64,000 bases of DNA from Vespa crabro (GCF_910589235.1 NC_060961.1:4225001-4289000); one strand, 5' to 3'. Positions 38,677 through 51,940 are shown, counted from the stretch's first letter. Numbers and translations are program-made. The notes: a model not told the origin generated them from the sequence alone.

Positions 38677-41111
38677 CTCTCTCGTTCCTACACTTCACCA
38701 TATGCACGTATTTGTCGTATTTTCGTCAACATTTTCACCATTCTTATACTTTCTTATTTCTCCGACAATCTTCAGAAACGTGTCAGTTAATATTCCTATA
38801 CTATTTGATTACTTTTCGATTATTTATGACAATGTATTAATTCATAATAATTCGTATTAATTCATTAAGGGCAAAGAAAGAAATTAATAAAGAGAAGCAG
38901 CTATTGGAAAAATATTTAAACAAATATCTGACGCAGCTTGTCTATTGAGACTATGGGATCCCTTTGTTTTTGTTTTTATTGTTTCTGCACTTCTGTTTGT
39001 TTGTTCTACTTAACAGATTATCAGTCGTAATCAGATTGTAATACGGCGAACAAAAGTCCGTTCAATGACTCGAGTCAATAGAAGTTAAAAAAACATTCGT
39101 GCGTATCAACACGTGATAGATGCAAAGGACTCCAGCTATTGGCTAGCAAGCGACAATCAATTGTTGAATTCTGGAGTGAATTTACATGGTCATTGTTAGG
39201 GTTGCATTATGGTCAACGTTACAGTATCCAAAGATTGTGAATATGCTCCTACCCCAATCCAATCCCGTGCGTTTATTTACCTTTATTGATTCAATATCGA
39301 AGATACTATAGATCAAAGTCAAACGATAAGTCTCAGGTCTTATTTATTTTATTCATTTCGATACTATATTTTCTTTACAATTTAATAAAAATTCAATATT
39401 AAAAAAGAACAAACTGATGATTTCTTATTTGAAAAATATTTCGTTATACAGTCGTTATATTCGAAAAAAATTAAAAAGAAAAATGTAAAATGTATATACT
39501 GAACTATTTTTCAAATAAAATAAAAAAAATGTACGATCAAGATAAATCAAAATATTAATCTTATCAAATATATCGTACAAACTGTTTATTAATATATTCG
39601 TGGAACGTTTTAAGAAATTCCGAAAAAAAGTCAGAAAAAAAAGGCAGAAAAAAAATTAAACATAATTGTTACGAAAACATAGTTCATCATAATATAAGAT
39701 GATTTGTAGTAAAATTTCTTTCTATTTCCAATCTTTTAACAATGATTGGAAATCCCGAAAATCTGACTAAAATCATTAAAATGAAGTTTTAAATTTCAAG
39801 TTTTGGATCGTTAGATTGAATACACAGATATTTGAAGCATTAAATGGTAGAGAGGAAAGATGCCAACAGTTTCTACTTGAGTTTATAATTCAGTCTAAAA
39901 GTGACTTTCGTTCGAGTAATACTTGCATCTCTTGCATGAGAAGAAGAAAACAATGCTTGCTTCAAATGTTCATAACTTTAGTCATTAAATCAATTTCAAT
40001 TATACAAAATGGATGTTTTTCCTGAAAATAAATAGAATATTTATGCCAGTATGTCTAAGAAAGTTAACGTTATTGTCTAAGATAGTTAATGTTGTATAAT
40101 TGCAAAATATTTTTATAAAAAATAAATGATAAAACTTTACGCATAAATATTAAAGATAAAGATTAAATTCTATAATATCACGTTTTATTCAGAATTCTAG
40201 TAAATTTTTTAGTTTATTAGTTTATATTTCTAGCTATTAATTTTCTATGCTTTTTCTCGAATACTATTGATAATACGAAATAATTTTTTCAAATACGCGT
40301 TGTATAGTTTTGAAGGATTTGTCTTTTATTATTAATTTCAATGAATTTTTATATAAAGAATAAATTTGATTTTTTTTTTTTTTTTTACATAAAGTTTCCT
40401 CACGAAAGAATTCCCGAGAAAAAAATACAAAAGATATTTTCTTACGATTATTAATTTCATTTGATCTGTACATTTTTAGTTTGAAAAAATTATCACAAAA
40501 ATAATAAAAAAGTTTAACGCCAGAAACAGTTAATCTATTAATTTCGCCTATAGCAACAATGCATGTCATGAGTAAACCAGAAATAATCTATAAAAGTTGT
40601 ATAGTTGATATTTACAATACGTTTGACGTAAATTCTAACAATTAAGATAATGATTGAAATAGTAATGATAGACATAATATGAATAATTAATTTAATTTAT
40701 GCCAATACATAAAAATTATTGACTCCGATTCTAATTCATACCGATCAATTCTTTTATCATTTTTTATTATCCAACTATCTATTTTAATTATCAATTTGTA
40801 TTTTCATTTTTCTTTTCATTTTATAATGTAATATTTTATACTCTCAAGAAATATTTCAAACATATTATTTTTGTAATATTAACTTTAGATTTATAATCAG
40901 CAACCTCGAAACCCTTAGTATATTAAGTTTCGAGCTAAAATTGAAAAACGCCTTCACATTCTGGCCTGATTTTTGTGATTTCCGACTGTACATCGTGTCG
41001 CGTAACATCTCGAACGATCGAAGAAGATACGAAAGAAACGCCCACCACTCGGCGATGTTAATAAGCGTAATTATCTCGGTGCGACCTTAATCTCGAAAGA
41101 CGGCCGACGTT
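38672..41111. other. No gene seen; AT-rich desert
   Basis: From about 38,700 to 40,980 the sequence is uniformly AT-rich with few frames and only short homopolymers (T run near 40,371-40,386). Confidence 0.5.
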
Positions 41112-41131
41112 GAAGAAGAAGCATCTTCTTC
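41112..41131. other. 8-bp hairpin in a CpG-rich island
   Basis: GAAGAAGA and TCTTCTTC are separated by AGCA. The surrounding island (about 41,000-41,370) is non-repetitive, CpG-rich and has no long frame, so it is a candidate conserved non-coding element. Confidence 0.45.
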
Positions 41132-42054
41132 GCCTCTTCTTGGATACGAAGAAGGCGGCATTTGGCAAGGCGCTCGAGATGTTTAAAAATGCAGATTGCA
41201 GCGTATGCGACGGTGACTAGGAGAGGCTATTGGAGTCAGCTGAATTCTAAGGAGTTCACTTATCTCGTCGGCCAGTTAATGCCATCATCGACGAAGTGAT
41301 CCTTTTAACGCTTCTCGCATTACCCTTGACACATACTTCGACTAATAAAGTTGACCGGGCTATTAAGTGTTAATTGTCGAGTCGATCGAAACAAATTTTT
41401 AATTCTTACACATATGCTGCTATATTTTCAACGGCAAAATCAATCGTATGAAGAATTTCATTTGCTGGAAAAAAAAAAAAAATAAATAAATAAATTTCAA
41501 TTGGCATTAATAAAGAAAAATATTCCTTTATCTTTATAAATTCTACGAAAAAAAAAAAATATTTAAATAATATCAAATACGTAATTTTGTAAGGATACAT
41601 ACAACATAAAACATTTAATTACGTAGATTTATATCAATTTTGTTAAGTTTCACGCTTCATTTTTCATAGAAGAAGATTAATTGATATTTCCATGGAAGTA
41701 AAGTCGAACCATCGGCATAGAAAGTTCCGGTTTCTCTTTGGAGAAAACCAGAGAAGCTCAAAAATGGAAACTTTATTACCATACTACCGATAAAAGAAAA
41801 TTTTTTCATTTCTACGCATAACGGCTGCCTCATCCTGACCGAAAGAATCCCTGGGCTTTGGGGAAAGTCAACGTAGAATCCTCCAACAGAGAATTATAAT
41901 CACGTTCAACGATGAAAGACAGAGACCGACGGAAACGTATTCGCAAGATTATTCGACCTTCGTCCCCTAAATCCATTATACGATACGGCGAAGCGAGGAA
42001 GAAGAAGTAGAAAATGTAAGATCTTCAATTTCCTTTCTCTCTATCTTTCTCTTC

Positions 42055-42092
<38 letters not shown>

Positions 42093-42165
42093 ATTTTTAA
42101 AAATTGTTTTTTTGAATTCCAAATAAAATTACATTCAACGAATTACATAAGAATAGCTCTAATAA

Positions 42166-42181
42166 AATATCACGTGATATT
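42166..42181. promoter_or_regulatory. 16-bp palindrome with a central E-box
   Basis: AATATCACGTGATATT is a perfect palindrome around CACGTG, the bHLH E-box. TCACGTGATATTA also occurs at about 31836-31848. Confidence 0.3.
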
Positions 42182-42273
42182 ATTACTAGTTCGTTATCTT
42201 TATATTCGGCTTATCTTAAAATTCGGCATATCTAAAAGCTAAGCTCATTACCTCATCAGTTTTATAATAATCC

Positions 42274-42318
42274 TAACAATGAGTCTAAACGTAATTCTTA
42301 ATCAATTTTGATGAACGA
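42274..42318 (+). repeat. Copy A of a dispersed diverged repeat
   Basis: This 45-bp core matches 57873-57917 at 35 of 45 positions by eye, including CGTAATTCTTAA and TTTTGATGAAC. Weaker similarity extends upstream (ATCAGT, TTTATAATA). The two copies are 15.6 kb apart in the same orientation, as expected of an old interspersed element. No ends, target duplications or coding capacity are visible. Confidence 0.5.
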
Positions 42319-42561
42319 GTTGTCAAATTTTTTTTTAAAGAAAGTTCAAACGACAAGATTCAAATATTTTCCGTCATAAACATCTCTCGTATTATTTCCA
42401 TATTATCCCAGAATGGGATTCGGTTTTATCCATGGTCGCATTGAAGCAGCTACTTGCGGTAAATCGGCCTGAATACCACAGAACAACGTCACCTTTCAAC
42501 CGATGCCGGCAAGAGCACCACTCCGTGAAGGAAAGAACTCGACGAATCGCGAGAGCTGGAA

Positions 42562-42569
42562 TATATAAG
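42562..42569 (+). promoter_or_regulatory. TATA-box-like TATATAAG
   Basis: Sits in the CpG-bearing island at about 42,410-42,650. About 55 bp downstream a short frame starts at an ATG inside CCATGG (13 codons, MERNVEGESQPTTN-stop). Core promoter use is speculative. Confidence 0.25.
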
Positions 42570-42737
42570 AGTAGTGGTGCATCGTGCACAGGGTCGTACT
42601 CGTGATCCGTCCTCTCGCCATGGAACGAAACGTAGAAGGCGAGTCTCAACCGACTACTAATTAATCAAGTAAAAAAGTGATTTAATTAGCTCAAAGATAC
42701 CATATCTAATTACCATGACCGCAGTACGGAGAAAGAG

Positions 42738-42760
42738 GAGAGACAGAGAGACAGAGAGAC

Positions 42761-42800
<40 letters not shown>

Positions 42801-42930
42801 CAAGAAGGGTAGAGAGCACGCTTTGCTTGATTCGTTCTCATTGCGAAAGTGCCGTTGCCTTAACGATTTCATTCGAAGATGGTTCCCAGTAAATTCACCG
42901 ACTCTTCCTCTCTTTTCATCTCTCTTTTTC

Positions 42931-42963
<33 letters not shown>
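42738..42963. repeat. (GA)n with ACAGAGAG units, then (TC)n, inverted pair
   Basis: Four ACAGAGAG octamers lead into a GA run (to about 42796). A TC run follows at 42936-42963 with opposite strand bias. Confidence 0.9.
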
Positions 42964-42968
<5 letters not shown>

Positions 42969-43617
42969 CCCCCTTTCTCATGTACATGTATATCTGTCCG
43001 ATGTTATTTAAAGTAAAAGACGAATATGCTCGTTTTATGCGTTTTATGTACATAAGCAAACATTGACTGAAAACAGCGTAAAGAGAGAAAAAAAAAAGAA
43101 AATGAAAGAAAATAAGAGAAAAAAAAAGAGAAAGAGAGAAAGAAGGAGAAAACTCGACGCGTGCTTTCGCATGTAATTTATTATGTGCATAATTAGGATA
43201 ACGTATGACTCGACTGCTTTCCGCTCACAATTAACGAGAGAGTATCTGAAACGTTATCACGGTACGACACGGAAGATCAGACGAATACACGACAAGGTAA
43301 GCGCTATTTCGCACGACATGCCACTTATATAAATGCTGTTCGAACATATTGATAATTCATAATAACTCAAGCTTGTGATTTTTATATAAATTTTTTATCA
43401 CCATTAATTGACTATATACGTATTCATTTAAAATAGATCAAAACGATCGCTTCACATATACCTATCTTCGTTTTATCTGAATATAATAATTTTTGTTTTC
43501 TCTTTTCCTGTTTAAATTCATGCTTTATGAAGATAACTTTTTATGGTGAGTGCGTTCCTATTTTTATAAGGATACATTATTAATGCCAAAGGAATTTGAC
43601 CGAATACAATATGGCAA

Positions 43618-43618
43618 T

Positions 43619-43651
<33 letters not shown>
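43618..43651. repeat. (AAC)n trinucleotide repeat
   Basis: About eleven AAC units; the poly-N frame it makes is not supported as coding. Confidence 0.9.
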
Positions 43652-44154
43652 AACAAGGTAAGTAATATCGAAGAGAGGAAGACCATAAATCGAAATTCTT
43701 CATCATCTCGTTCGTTCTTCATCGTCGCATTCTCTTGGAGTTGACTGATCGATAATATTACCTTCTAAAGTATCTACGGTACGACCTGTAAATGGCGAAC
43801 GGTATAACATTTTAATGGGAAAATTTAAGTCCATGAGAAGTAAGAAGCGTAGCGGAATAGAGAACGTTACAGGTTCTTCGTAAGAGCCCGGCATGTTCGA
43901 CCATATGCCGCTACTTTGGATTAGGTGCACATATTACGTGGAAAGTGTTATTACGATTGGCCGGAGGCGCTTTAATTAATATTATCATTGAGATAATAAT
44001 GTGAAATGCAGAAACGCACAGACGGTCGCCAAGTTCTATTGCTGAGTTCTTAATGATAATCGAATCTGAATCCACATAAAAATGCTGGACGAAAGGTAAG
44101 CCTATTTTCTTTTTGCGACTTTAAAGTCTGACTTTAATTATTTTGTATACCTAC

Positions 44155-44157
<3 letters not shown>

Positions 44158-44204
<47 letters not shown>

Positions 44205-44206
44205 AT
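44158..44206. repeat. (TA)n then (TG)n microsatellite
   Basis: About 17 TA units and seven TG units. Confidence 0.95.
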
Positions 44207-44593
44207 GAATGTAAATATTTATCTATGTTATCATCGTGCGCGTACTTTTAAAGATGTTCGCCGATATTATGAATGCGCGTAATAGGTATATGTGTACAAC
44301 GGCGCGAAGATCTCATTTATTTACAGCTTTTCCTAATGGTTCGATGTTTATCGGAAAGAATAATTTAAATCTTTTAATAATTATTCATGAACCGTAGCAA
44401 GCATTAAACCTGTTCTCGCGTGCATGTTCGTATCGTAACCAACGAGACTATATAGGTATCTGGAATATTTCGAGGCGACGTAATTGATGCGTCCGAATTT
44501 AAGGCAGTTAATCATGCGAACGTACGTATTTTGTTAGGAGATAAAATCAATAAGCGAGACTTCCTCGTTTCGATGGTAAGCCTCTTCTTCGTT

Positions 44594-44635
<42 letters not shown>
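44594..44635. repeat. (GTC)n trinucleotide repeat
   Basis: About 13 GTC units with a CpG at each junction; the poly-V frame is an artefact. Confidence 0.93.
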
Positions 44636-44636
<1 letters not shown>

Positions 44637-45327
44637 TCGTTCTACTTCGTCCCCTTTTCGAATCCAAGGTAATGTACGAAGTCCACCCCTTTAACTTTCT
44701 CCCCTTTCTCCCTGGTGATGTAATGGATGCATAAATTATACAGCTTGAAATATGCTAATATTGAGCATAACTTACAGCCGCTATATCGAGCTACGTAATC
44801 CAATAAAAAAGTCACCGACCTGGAAGGAAATTTTAAGAGAGCCGATCATTCCGCAATGACGTATCTTTTCTAGTAGATTCAATAAAATCGTACTATGGCA
44901 CTTTTTATTCATCGAAAAAGCGAATGCGTCGAGCCGGTCGCATCGTCGTTTCTTCTCGAAGTCACCGTACTCGGTTCTCAAGGAATGCAGCCGAGAGAGA
45001 GAGAGAAAGAAAGAGAAAGAGAGAGAAAGAGAGAAAGAGATAGAGAGAGATAGAGACAGGGTGCCTGCGCGCTCAGCCTCATACGTATCCGTTTCAGTTG
45101 TAAATGTTGGGACGCGCGAGAGATAGGCTACTCATGAATATTAATGTGATGGTACATTAACATTCGACGAATCATTCACAGGTTTTATCAAAGGGTCCAC
45201 GACACTGTACCATCGTCTTACAAACTACTTTTCCAACTGATCAAAATTAATGACAAAAAGGACAAAAGACATATGTTGAACATTTTGAAAATTCCATTTG
45301 TCGTGATATTCTATTTATGTTTCTTTT

Positions 45328-45361
<34 letters not shown>

Positions 45362-46769
45362 TACACGCAAAAAATTCAAGAAAAAGATGAATATAAGTAA
45401 CGAACGATTTCTTATTCATCATTGATCATTCTTCACAACTAATGTTTCAAGCTTACGAGATATATTATATATTTCGCGAGGAATATATCGTTACGAATGC
45501 GATATACTTGACAAGGATCGTGAAAATGTTCTCCTTATGCTCTTGCCTTCTAGCAGCATCGAAACGTTCTTTTGGTGTCACGGTTAACAGGCCGCTTTAA
45601 AGATTACTGCACTCATAAACAGAGTAAAGCGACGTCTTCCTACCGTTGTTACGCTTCGAGATCGCACCGCGCTGCTTTTCCACTTGGCTGGTGTTACCAA
45701 CGACCTGTGTATTAAGGAGACACGAGAAGACCCTCGTTATGGCAACACCTGTGTAACAATATTAACTCTTTAGCCTTTGGCACGTACTTCCCACCGCACG
45801 GCAAACGTAATCGAATAAAACTTTAATACTGTCAAAAATATTGACTATTCTAAATTTATCAAAAAGGAATTAACTTTTTCCTGTCATTATTATTTTCAAA
45901 TATTTTCTAACGAAGGCAATACAATAATTTATATCTCACGTTTTATAACAAGCTTTGATGTACCTATAACCAATGAAAATGACGAAATTAAGTACCCTGT
46001 TATAAATTATCTCATAAATGTCACTTAGGTGATCATATTTAAATATCGACCATATAGAATTGAAAACTATTATTAGGATATCTTAACAATTTTCTTATTA
46101 ACGAAGTTATACCGCATGAGAGAGAAAGAAGTTTTCCATTCAAATGGAAATCTTATTTAAATTTCTAGACTGATAAACTATTTAAATAGAATAATTTACT
46201 TATATACATTAAACCTATATGATAGTGAAGTTTGTTGTTTTGGGATTGTTCAAAATTAACTTCGAAAATTTCTTCGACTTATTATTGAATTACCATCTCT
46301 CCTTTCTCTCTCAAGTAAAAGACAAGAGGTCGTTAGTCAAGATAACGAATTAGGGAAGTACCAACGGGGCAGGATGAACGTACCAAAGGTAGAATTCTGC
46401 AAAGGTACATTACATTCATTTTACCGAGGTAGGACCGATATATCTAATCATTAGAAATCTGCATAATGGTCAGTTGGCGTGTCTCGTGTACACACACACA
46501 CACACACAAGTTGTACACGTTCGACCAATAAGCCATGCTGCAGTAGACGTTCACAAATACCAGGTAGAGAGTATGAAAAATTTCTACCCGCGGTATCGAT
46601 TGATATTATTAACCTTTCCGCCGCATGCCACCACCGCAGCAACGTCCAACATCAAACAACATCGATGCACGAGGTTCCTAACGATTCACAGTGATATATA
46701 CGGTTTACACGTCGTACATCGATGATTCGACTGCAAATAAATCCTCGATGTTTGCTGATCAACCTCGTA

Positions 46770-46829
46770 TATTTCTATTTTTTTTTTTATTTTTTTTTTT
46801 TTTTTTTTTTTATTTTTTTTTTTTTTTTA
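46770..46829. repeat. T-rich tract
   Basis: Sixty bases of T with a few A interruptions. A pure T run of 28 lies at 45331-45358. Confidence 0.9.
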
Positions 46830-47458
46830 TTATGGGTGCGTGTTATATTTCCAATTACTTAAACAATTTTGCATTCATTTATTTCCCAATGAAAATGAAG
46901 TTTCGCAAATCCATCATACCAAAAATTTCATGGTACCTCACCGAATGTTTTTAAGACAGAAAGGAAAATGTGGCGGCATCTGTTAAAACTCGCTTACATT
47001 ACCACGTACACGATGCATCGATGACTCTAGATAAATGCATTCGACAAATGATGATAAAAAGATAAGCAAAAGTAAAACATGATAATTAACGAGCTAACAA
47101 TGTATCATAAATAAATGAAGGAACAAGAAATTGTTATTTCGTCGTTACGCAACGAAATTATCTTGATATAAATTAAAATGGCGGACCGAGAAACGAACAA
47201 AAAGCAACGACTGAATAATACATATGCGGAAAACGTATTTCATATTCTCCGCAGAAAGTAAAGAGATATACATAGATATGAATATTATACTTTTAGGCGC
47301 GCGGCGTCCACTATTTTCTTTTAATATCTGATGAATATGAAGCGCGCACTACTTTAAAAAAATAACTCCAGTGGTACCAAATAAAATGTATACATTAAAG
47401 CGAGCTCTCATTTCTCAGATACATTATAAACGAAAGGATACCTTTAATTGGATCTTTG

Positions 47459-47461
<3 letters not shown>

Positions 47462-47505
<44 letters not shown>
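47462..47505 (+). repeat. Poly(A) run of 44
   Basis: Uninterrupted A, followed by GAAACAAATAATTGACAAA. No retroelement body or target duplication was seen. Confidence 0.9.
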
Positions 47506-47507
<2 letters not shown>

Positions 47508-47932
47508 AACAAATAATTGACAAATAATTCTTCACGTCACAGACCTATTTCGACCGTAGCCGAATAAAAAGATTCGATATTAAGGAGAAAATTTGTGGAT
47601 TTGAATATCCAAATACCCTTATCCTTAGCCCTAACTCTAAATTAGATTTTTTTTTTAACGCGACGAAAAGTCCTTTCTCCGTCGTGTTAACGCGATCGTT
47701 CGAAGAATGACGAGGCGTTCCCCACGTGAACGTCTTCGCTCTCCTCGGACGGGAGAACGGACGAGTATAGCTGACCTGACACATCCTGCTTTACATATAA
47801 TGGGGCCCCATAACTTACAATGTATTCAGGCGGTAATATACCGGGACAAGCATCGGCCGGTGTCTGGTGCAACGTTGTATATCGGTGAAACGTTACGACG
47901 CAACGCACAATGGGGGCGAAACTCTTCGAGAA

Positions 47933-47936
<4 letters not shown>

Positions 47937-47974
<38 letters not shown>
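47937..47974. repeat. (GA)n microsatellite
   Basis: About 19 GA units inside a CpG-rich island. Confidence 0.95.
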
Positions 47975-47980
<6 letters not shown>

Positions 47981-48967
47981 AGGGTAGCGGGCTTGAAAAT
48001 AAAAATAAGCTCGTCTTGTCGAAACATTTGGATCCCACTTAGTGGCGCTCGCACAAAGCATTGATTAATGAACGACATTAAGCGCGACGCGTGGAATCCG
48101 CTAAGAATTTAATATGGACAGGCGGTGGGTACGCTGTCTCGACGCATTACCTGCATATTAAGCGCGTTTAACGATCCATCTGGCCGACCGTGTGCGCGCT
48201 CGAAAGCGTACGGCTTTTTGGCCTTCATGATTTACACTTTCCGCGCGAAAGTGTCACGTAGAGAGTGTATGTACCTCGGTTCCTCTCTTTCTCTCTACCA
48301 ATGAAAGGAGCACGTAGAACGCTTAGCTCGTATATAATTTGAATGCACGATGAGTAGGAATACAGATTTTTGACAAGATGATTACGCGATAACAGATGAC
48401 GTAGATAATTAAATGATTTAACGACCAATAAGCATACTATTAAGATACGAAATTAGACGATAACCGTGGATAAAAATCATGGAAACATTTATTAAACAGA
48501 TAATCCAAATGCAACAACATTAAATCAAACTATGTAAAATGTTACAACGAATCGATAAAAATTTCTTTTATATTAGCCCAAGTATAGGTCGTGTCGTACA
48601 CCACGTTAGATCTAAAATATATATCAAAATCCTGTCTACGACACGTATCATTATTTTTCCTTTTTGCGTCTTTCGAAAAACTGTGTCACCGCATTGGAGG
48701 TTATTACCACGTGGTTTCAGCTAGAAATTGTTCGACGGGTCGATAGCACGGCGATTGTGTGCGCGCGCGTACATGGGAATAAAGTCGCACCGTCTATCCC
48801 GAAGGAGAGTAAGATACGTGGCCATTCGTTTCCGAACACAATGGTGCGCGATGATGGGCCATCAGTCACTGTTACTCGTCGAGCAAAAAGGCTCGGTCCG
48901 AAAATTTTCTACTTCACCGGAACGATAAAAAACAACAACGACGTAAGTTACTTTATAGTTCCGAAAC

Positions 48968-49068
48968 TTCGTTCGTTCGTTCGTTCGTTCGTTCGTTCGT
49001 TCGTTCGTTCGTTCGTTCGTTCGTTCATTCGTTCGTTCGTTCATTCGATCGTCGTCGTCGTCGTCGTC
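48968..49068. repeat. (TTCG)n tetranucleotide then (GTC)n
   Basis: About 15 perfect TTCG units at 48968-49026, an interrupted continuation to 49047, then about six GTC units. Every unit keeps a CpG. The RSFVRSFV-type protein repeat it gives is not supported as coding. Confidence 0.95.
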
Positions 49069-49818
49069 ATCGTCGTTGTTCCGGAAAAGAGAGTTTAAAA
49101 TAATTATCCCGATAAATAAATTATCCCTCGTCACGCGTCTTCCTCGTCGACGTTTACCCAACGAAAGTTATGCGAGGTTTGATATAGCGCGAATATATCA
49201 CGGTGAACGTGCGATTAGTATTCAGTAGATATTGCATTATTCGTCGGCCGACCATATTTCTCCATATGTATCTCGCGTATGCTTAACAAGCGTTCGTATA
49301 TCTATCATTCGTTCCATATAAGAGCATTCGCCGCCAAACGCATCCAACGTAAACGTCAAGCGGAATTCGTCGAACATTATCATATCCGTGTATCCTGGAA
49401 AGTTGAACGTGGATACGTATACAGGATAAACTCTATTTTAATATATAAACGTATACAATATCAAAATTGAACGTATATGTACGAATGGAAAATGATTAAC
49501 GAAGATTTTAAAGATATCTCTTCGAAAGTTTATTACGTATACAGTTAATAATTGTAAAAAAAAAAAAAGGAAAAGAAAATTACATAAAAAGTGATATTGT
49601 AAAATGCGTCACTTTTTTTTAATTATTATAAATAAATAGATATTCTGAGTTTTTCTTTACAGTTGACATAACGTTAAAAATGTTATCTACCTACATTATA
49701 TTTGCAATAGCTATTTTCATTCTTACAGTAATTATTCGATGGTAAAAAAATTATATACATATATCTCCTTCGAAGCTTACAGTAAGAATTTAAACGTGTC
49801 TTTTGACTGTCTCTAGGT

Positions 49819-49824
49819 TTTCTC

Positions 49825-49862
<38 letters not shown>
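49819..49862. repeat. (TC)n microsatellite
   Basis: TC units with one CCC interruption. Confidence 0.9.
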
Positions 49863-49864
<2 letters not shown>

Positions 49865-50654
49865 GACCTTTCCTTTTCTGCTAACCGTAGAAGCGTGGTC
49901 GTTCTTTCGTAAAAGTAGCAACATTTCATTTGCTACGTTACGACTACGCGGTTACCACCTGGACGAGAGTTTAATGTTTTCGTACGTGTAAAGCTCAGGA
50001 GACTCGTAAAGCATCGCTTCAACTGCAACAGCCAAGACCACGTAATATTTAAGACAGCTAGCTCCGAAAAAAGAGACGAGAAAACGACACTGCTACTGGC
50101 AGATCTACTTCTCGGGTAATAAAAAGAAACTACCGAATCAATTCGTTGCTTTAGGGTTTATAAATCGAGAAACTTCGTCGCTAGAAGAAATTAATGAACT
50201 ACTATCTCGATGATAGACATAATACGTCTAAATGTCTATGAATAGAAAAATTATAAGAACAAAAATAAGGAAGAAAAAAAAGAAAAAAAAAGAAAAAGAA
50301 AAGAAAAGGATGAACATAAACTAATCTGAAGTGTTGAACACTCGATAAAAAAAGCCTTGAAAACTTTTCTTTATTTACGATTTTTATCGATTCGCATTTC
50401 GCGAGACTAGTATTTGGACGTGTTTACAAAAAATGTGCCGATTCGTATCTGGTTGAAACTTACAGCATCCAAATCCCAGCTGGTACGATGCGAGTTTGGA
50501 AAAGCTAGCGCGTAAAATCGACATCCGGCTCGGAGATACGCAGAGAAGCGTGAAACAATGGCGAAGAAGGATCATATCGGCGATAATACTCAACGAATAA
50601 CTTTTTATACCTGCGTTCGACGCGATGCGATGGGAATTCACGCAAGACTTACGC

Positions 50655-50687
50655 AAAGAGAGAAAGAGAGAAAGAGAGAGAGAGAGT

Positions 50688-50725
<38 letters not shown>

Positions 50726-50876
50726 AAATATGAAAGCGTCATGGCAGTTTGACTTTTGCCGTGCGCCCTGTGCGATACGAACGAATGAATGAAATTCGCA
50801 CTGTTCGGAATGGTATTGTCCGTGACGTATTGTAATCGATCGTCACTCGTGAATGCAATGATGGTACCGATAGAAG

Positions 50877-50911
<35 letters not shown>

Positions 50912-50932
50912 AAGAGAAAGAGAGAAAAAGAA
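50655..50932. repeat. Two (GA)n tracts in the same orientation
   Basis: GA-rich blocks lie at 50655-50723 and 50877-50932, with a unique CpG-bearing segment between. Confidence 0.9.
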
Positions 50933-51229
50933 GAGGAAAGAAAGGGTGCGTGAATGGACGGATACGCAGAGCCGATTTTTATTACTAGGATTCGCTTTGG
51001 CGAGCTTGACAATTCCAGCGGGTTTATATGGGATCTCTAAAAAGTGAGGCCCGTAAAGAAGGAAGAGACCTCGTTCGTTCGATTCGACTCTCTTCAATGC
51101 GATGCGTGCACGATTGTGTCCCATGGATAAAGAGGATCGTTAAATTCCAGTGATAAACTCGAGAGCGGGAAGTATGGAGCAGAGGATAAAAGCTTTGATC
51201 GAACGATGGACGATACCGAACAGTCATCC

Positions 51230-51230
<1 letters not shown>

Positions 51231-51307
<77 letters not shown>
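51231..51307. repeat. (TAA)n trinucleotide repeat
   Basis: About 25 perfect TAA units, the longest trinucleotide run in the window; gives poly-L or poly-I false frames on the minus strand. Confidence 0.97.
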
Positions 51308-51311
<4 letters not shown>

Positions 51312-51907
51312 TTTCATAAAATGAGAAGAGAAAATCGAAATTAGAAATACAATTCGTACACAGGTATTCGTAATATGATAATCGCACCATATGAAATAAT
51401 TAGATGATATCCTTTCTCTAATTTTTAACAGATTCTTACACTCACGTATCATATTTGTTTTGTTAAAATTTTTAAACCGCGATACTTCATTAAAATCTTT
51501 TTTTACAAGTAACTTTAACTTGGAAATGTTAATTAACATTCAATTAAAAGTTTTATTTATAAGGTAAGTCTAAAAGAGATGATAAAACGAGCGAGCTTGT
51601 CCGTATAAATTCTTGGAAAAACATTCGATAACGCATGCTCGCCTTCGTAAAAGGATCGTCGTTTGTGGGTCCCGTTTGAAGATCAAGTAACTATAAAAAC
51701 GACAACAACGAGTGTCTTGCCTGCAAGCACAGTTTTTTTCAAGAGCTTTCGAGACGAAAAAGAGCCGAGATAAAACGGTTCTTCGATGAGCAAAGAAGAG
51801 CCGCGGTAAACGATCGAATTACTTGTCTTTAAAGGTAAATATTGTCGTATCGAATCACTAGAGATTTCAAAACGAAAAAACAACAAGTTCAAAAAGCTCC
51901 GTTGTCA

Positions 51908-51940
<33 letters not shown>

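Larger units (their letters stand above)
42319..44593. other. No confirmed gene; CpG-bearing islands
   Basis: The segment at about 42,400-42,650 is CpG-bearing, has TATATAAG and a minus-strand 85-codon frame that is not repeat-derived but unrecognised. The rest mixes GA/TC pairs, AAC and TA/TG repeats with AT-rich DNA. Confidence 0.45.
44636..48967. other. No gene seen
   Basis: CpG-bearing unique segments at about 44,800-45,130, 45,560-45,800, 46,340-46,760 and 47,690-48,250 alternate with AT-rich DNA and homopolymers. The frames overlapping 48,664-49,098 end in the TTCG repeat. Confidence 0.5.
49069..51230. other. No gene seen
   Basis: CpG-bearing unique DNA at about 49,130-49,420 and 50,380-51,200, with TC and GA tracts. 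No recognisable frame. Confidence 0.5.

Noticed and set aside
47462..47505. Second A44 run as a retroposon tail
   Set aside because: Same reasons; flanks share no duplication.
48664..49098. Protein-like repeat RSFVRSFV
   Set aside because: It is the direct translation of (TTCG)n followed by (GTC)n; the upstream half is unrecognised.
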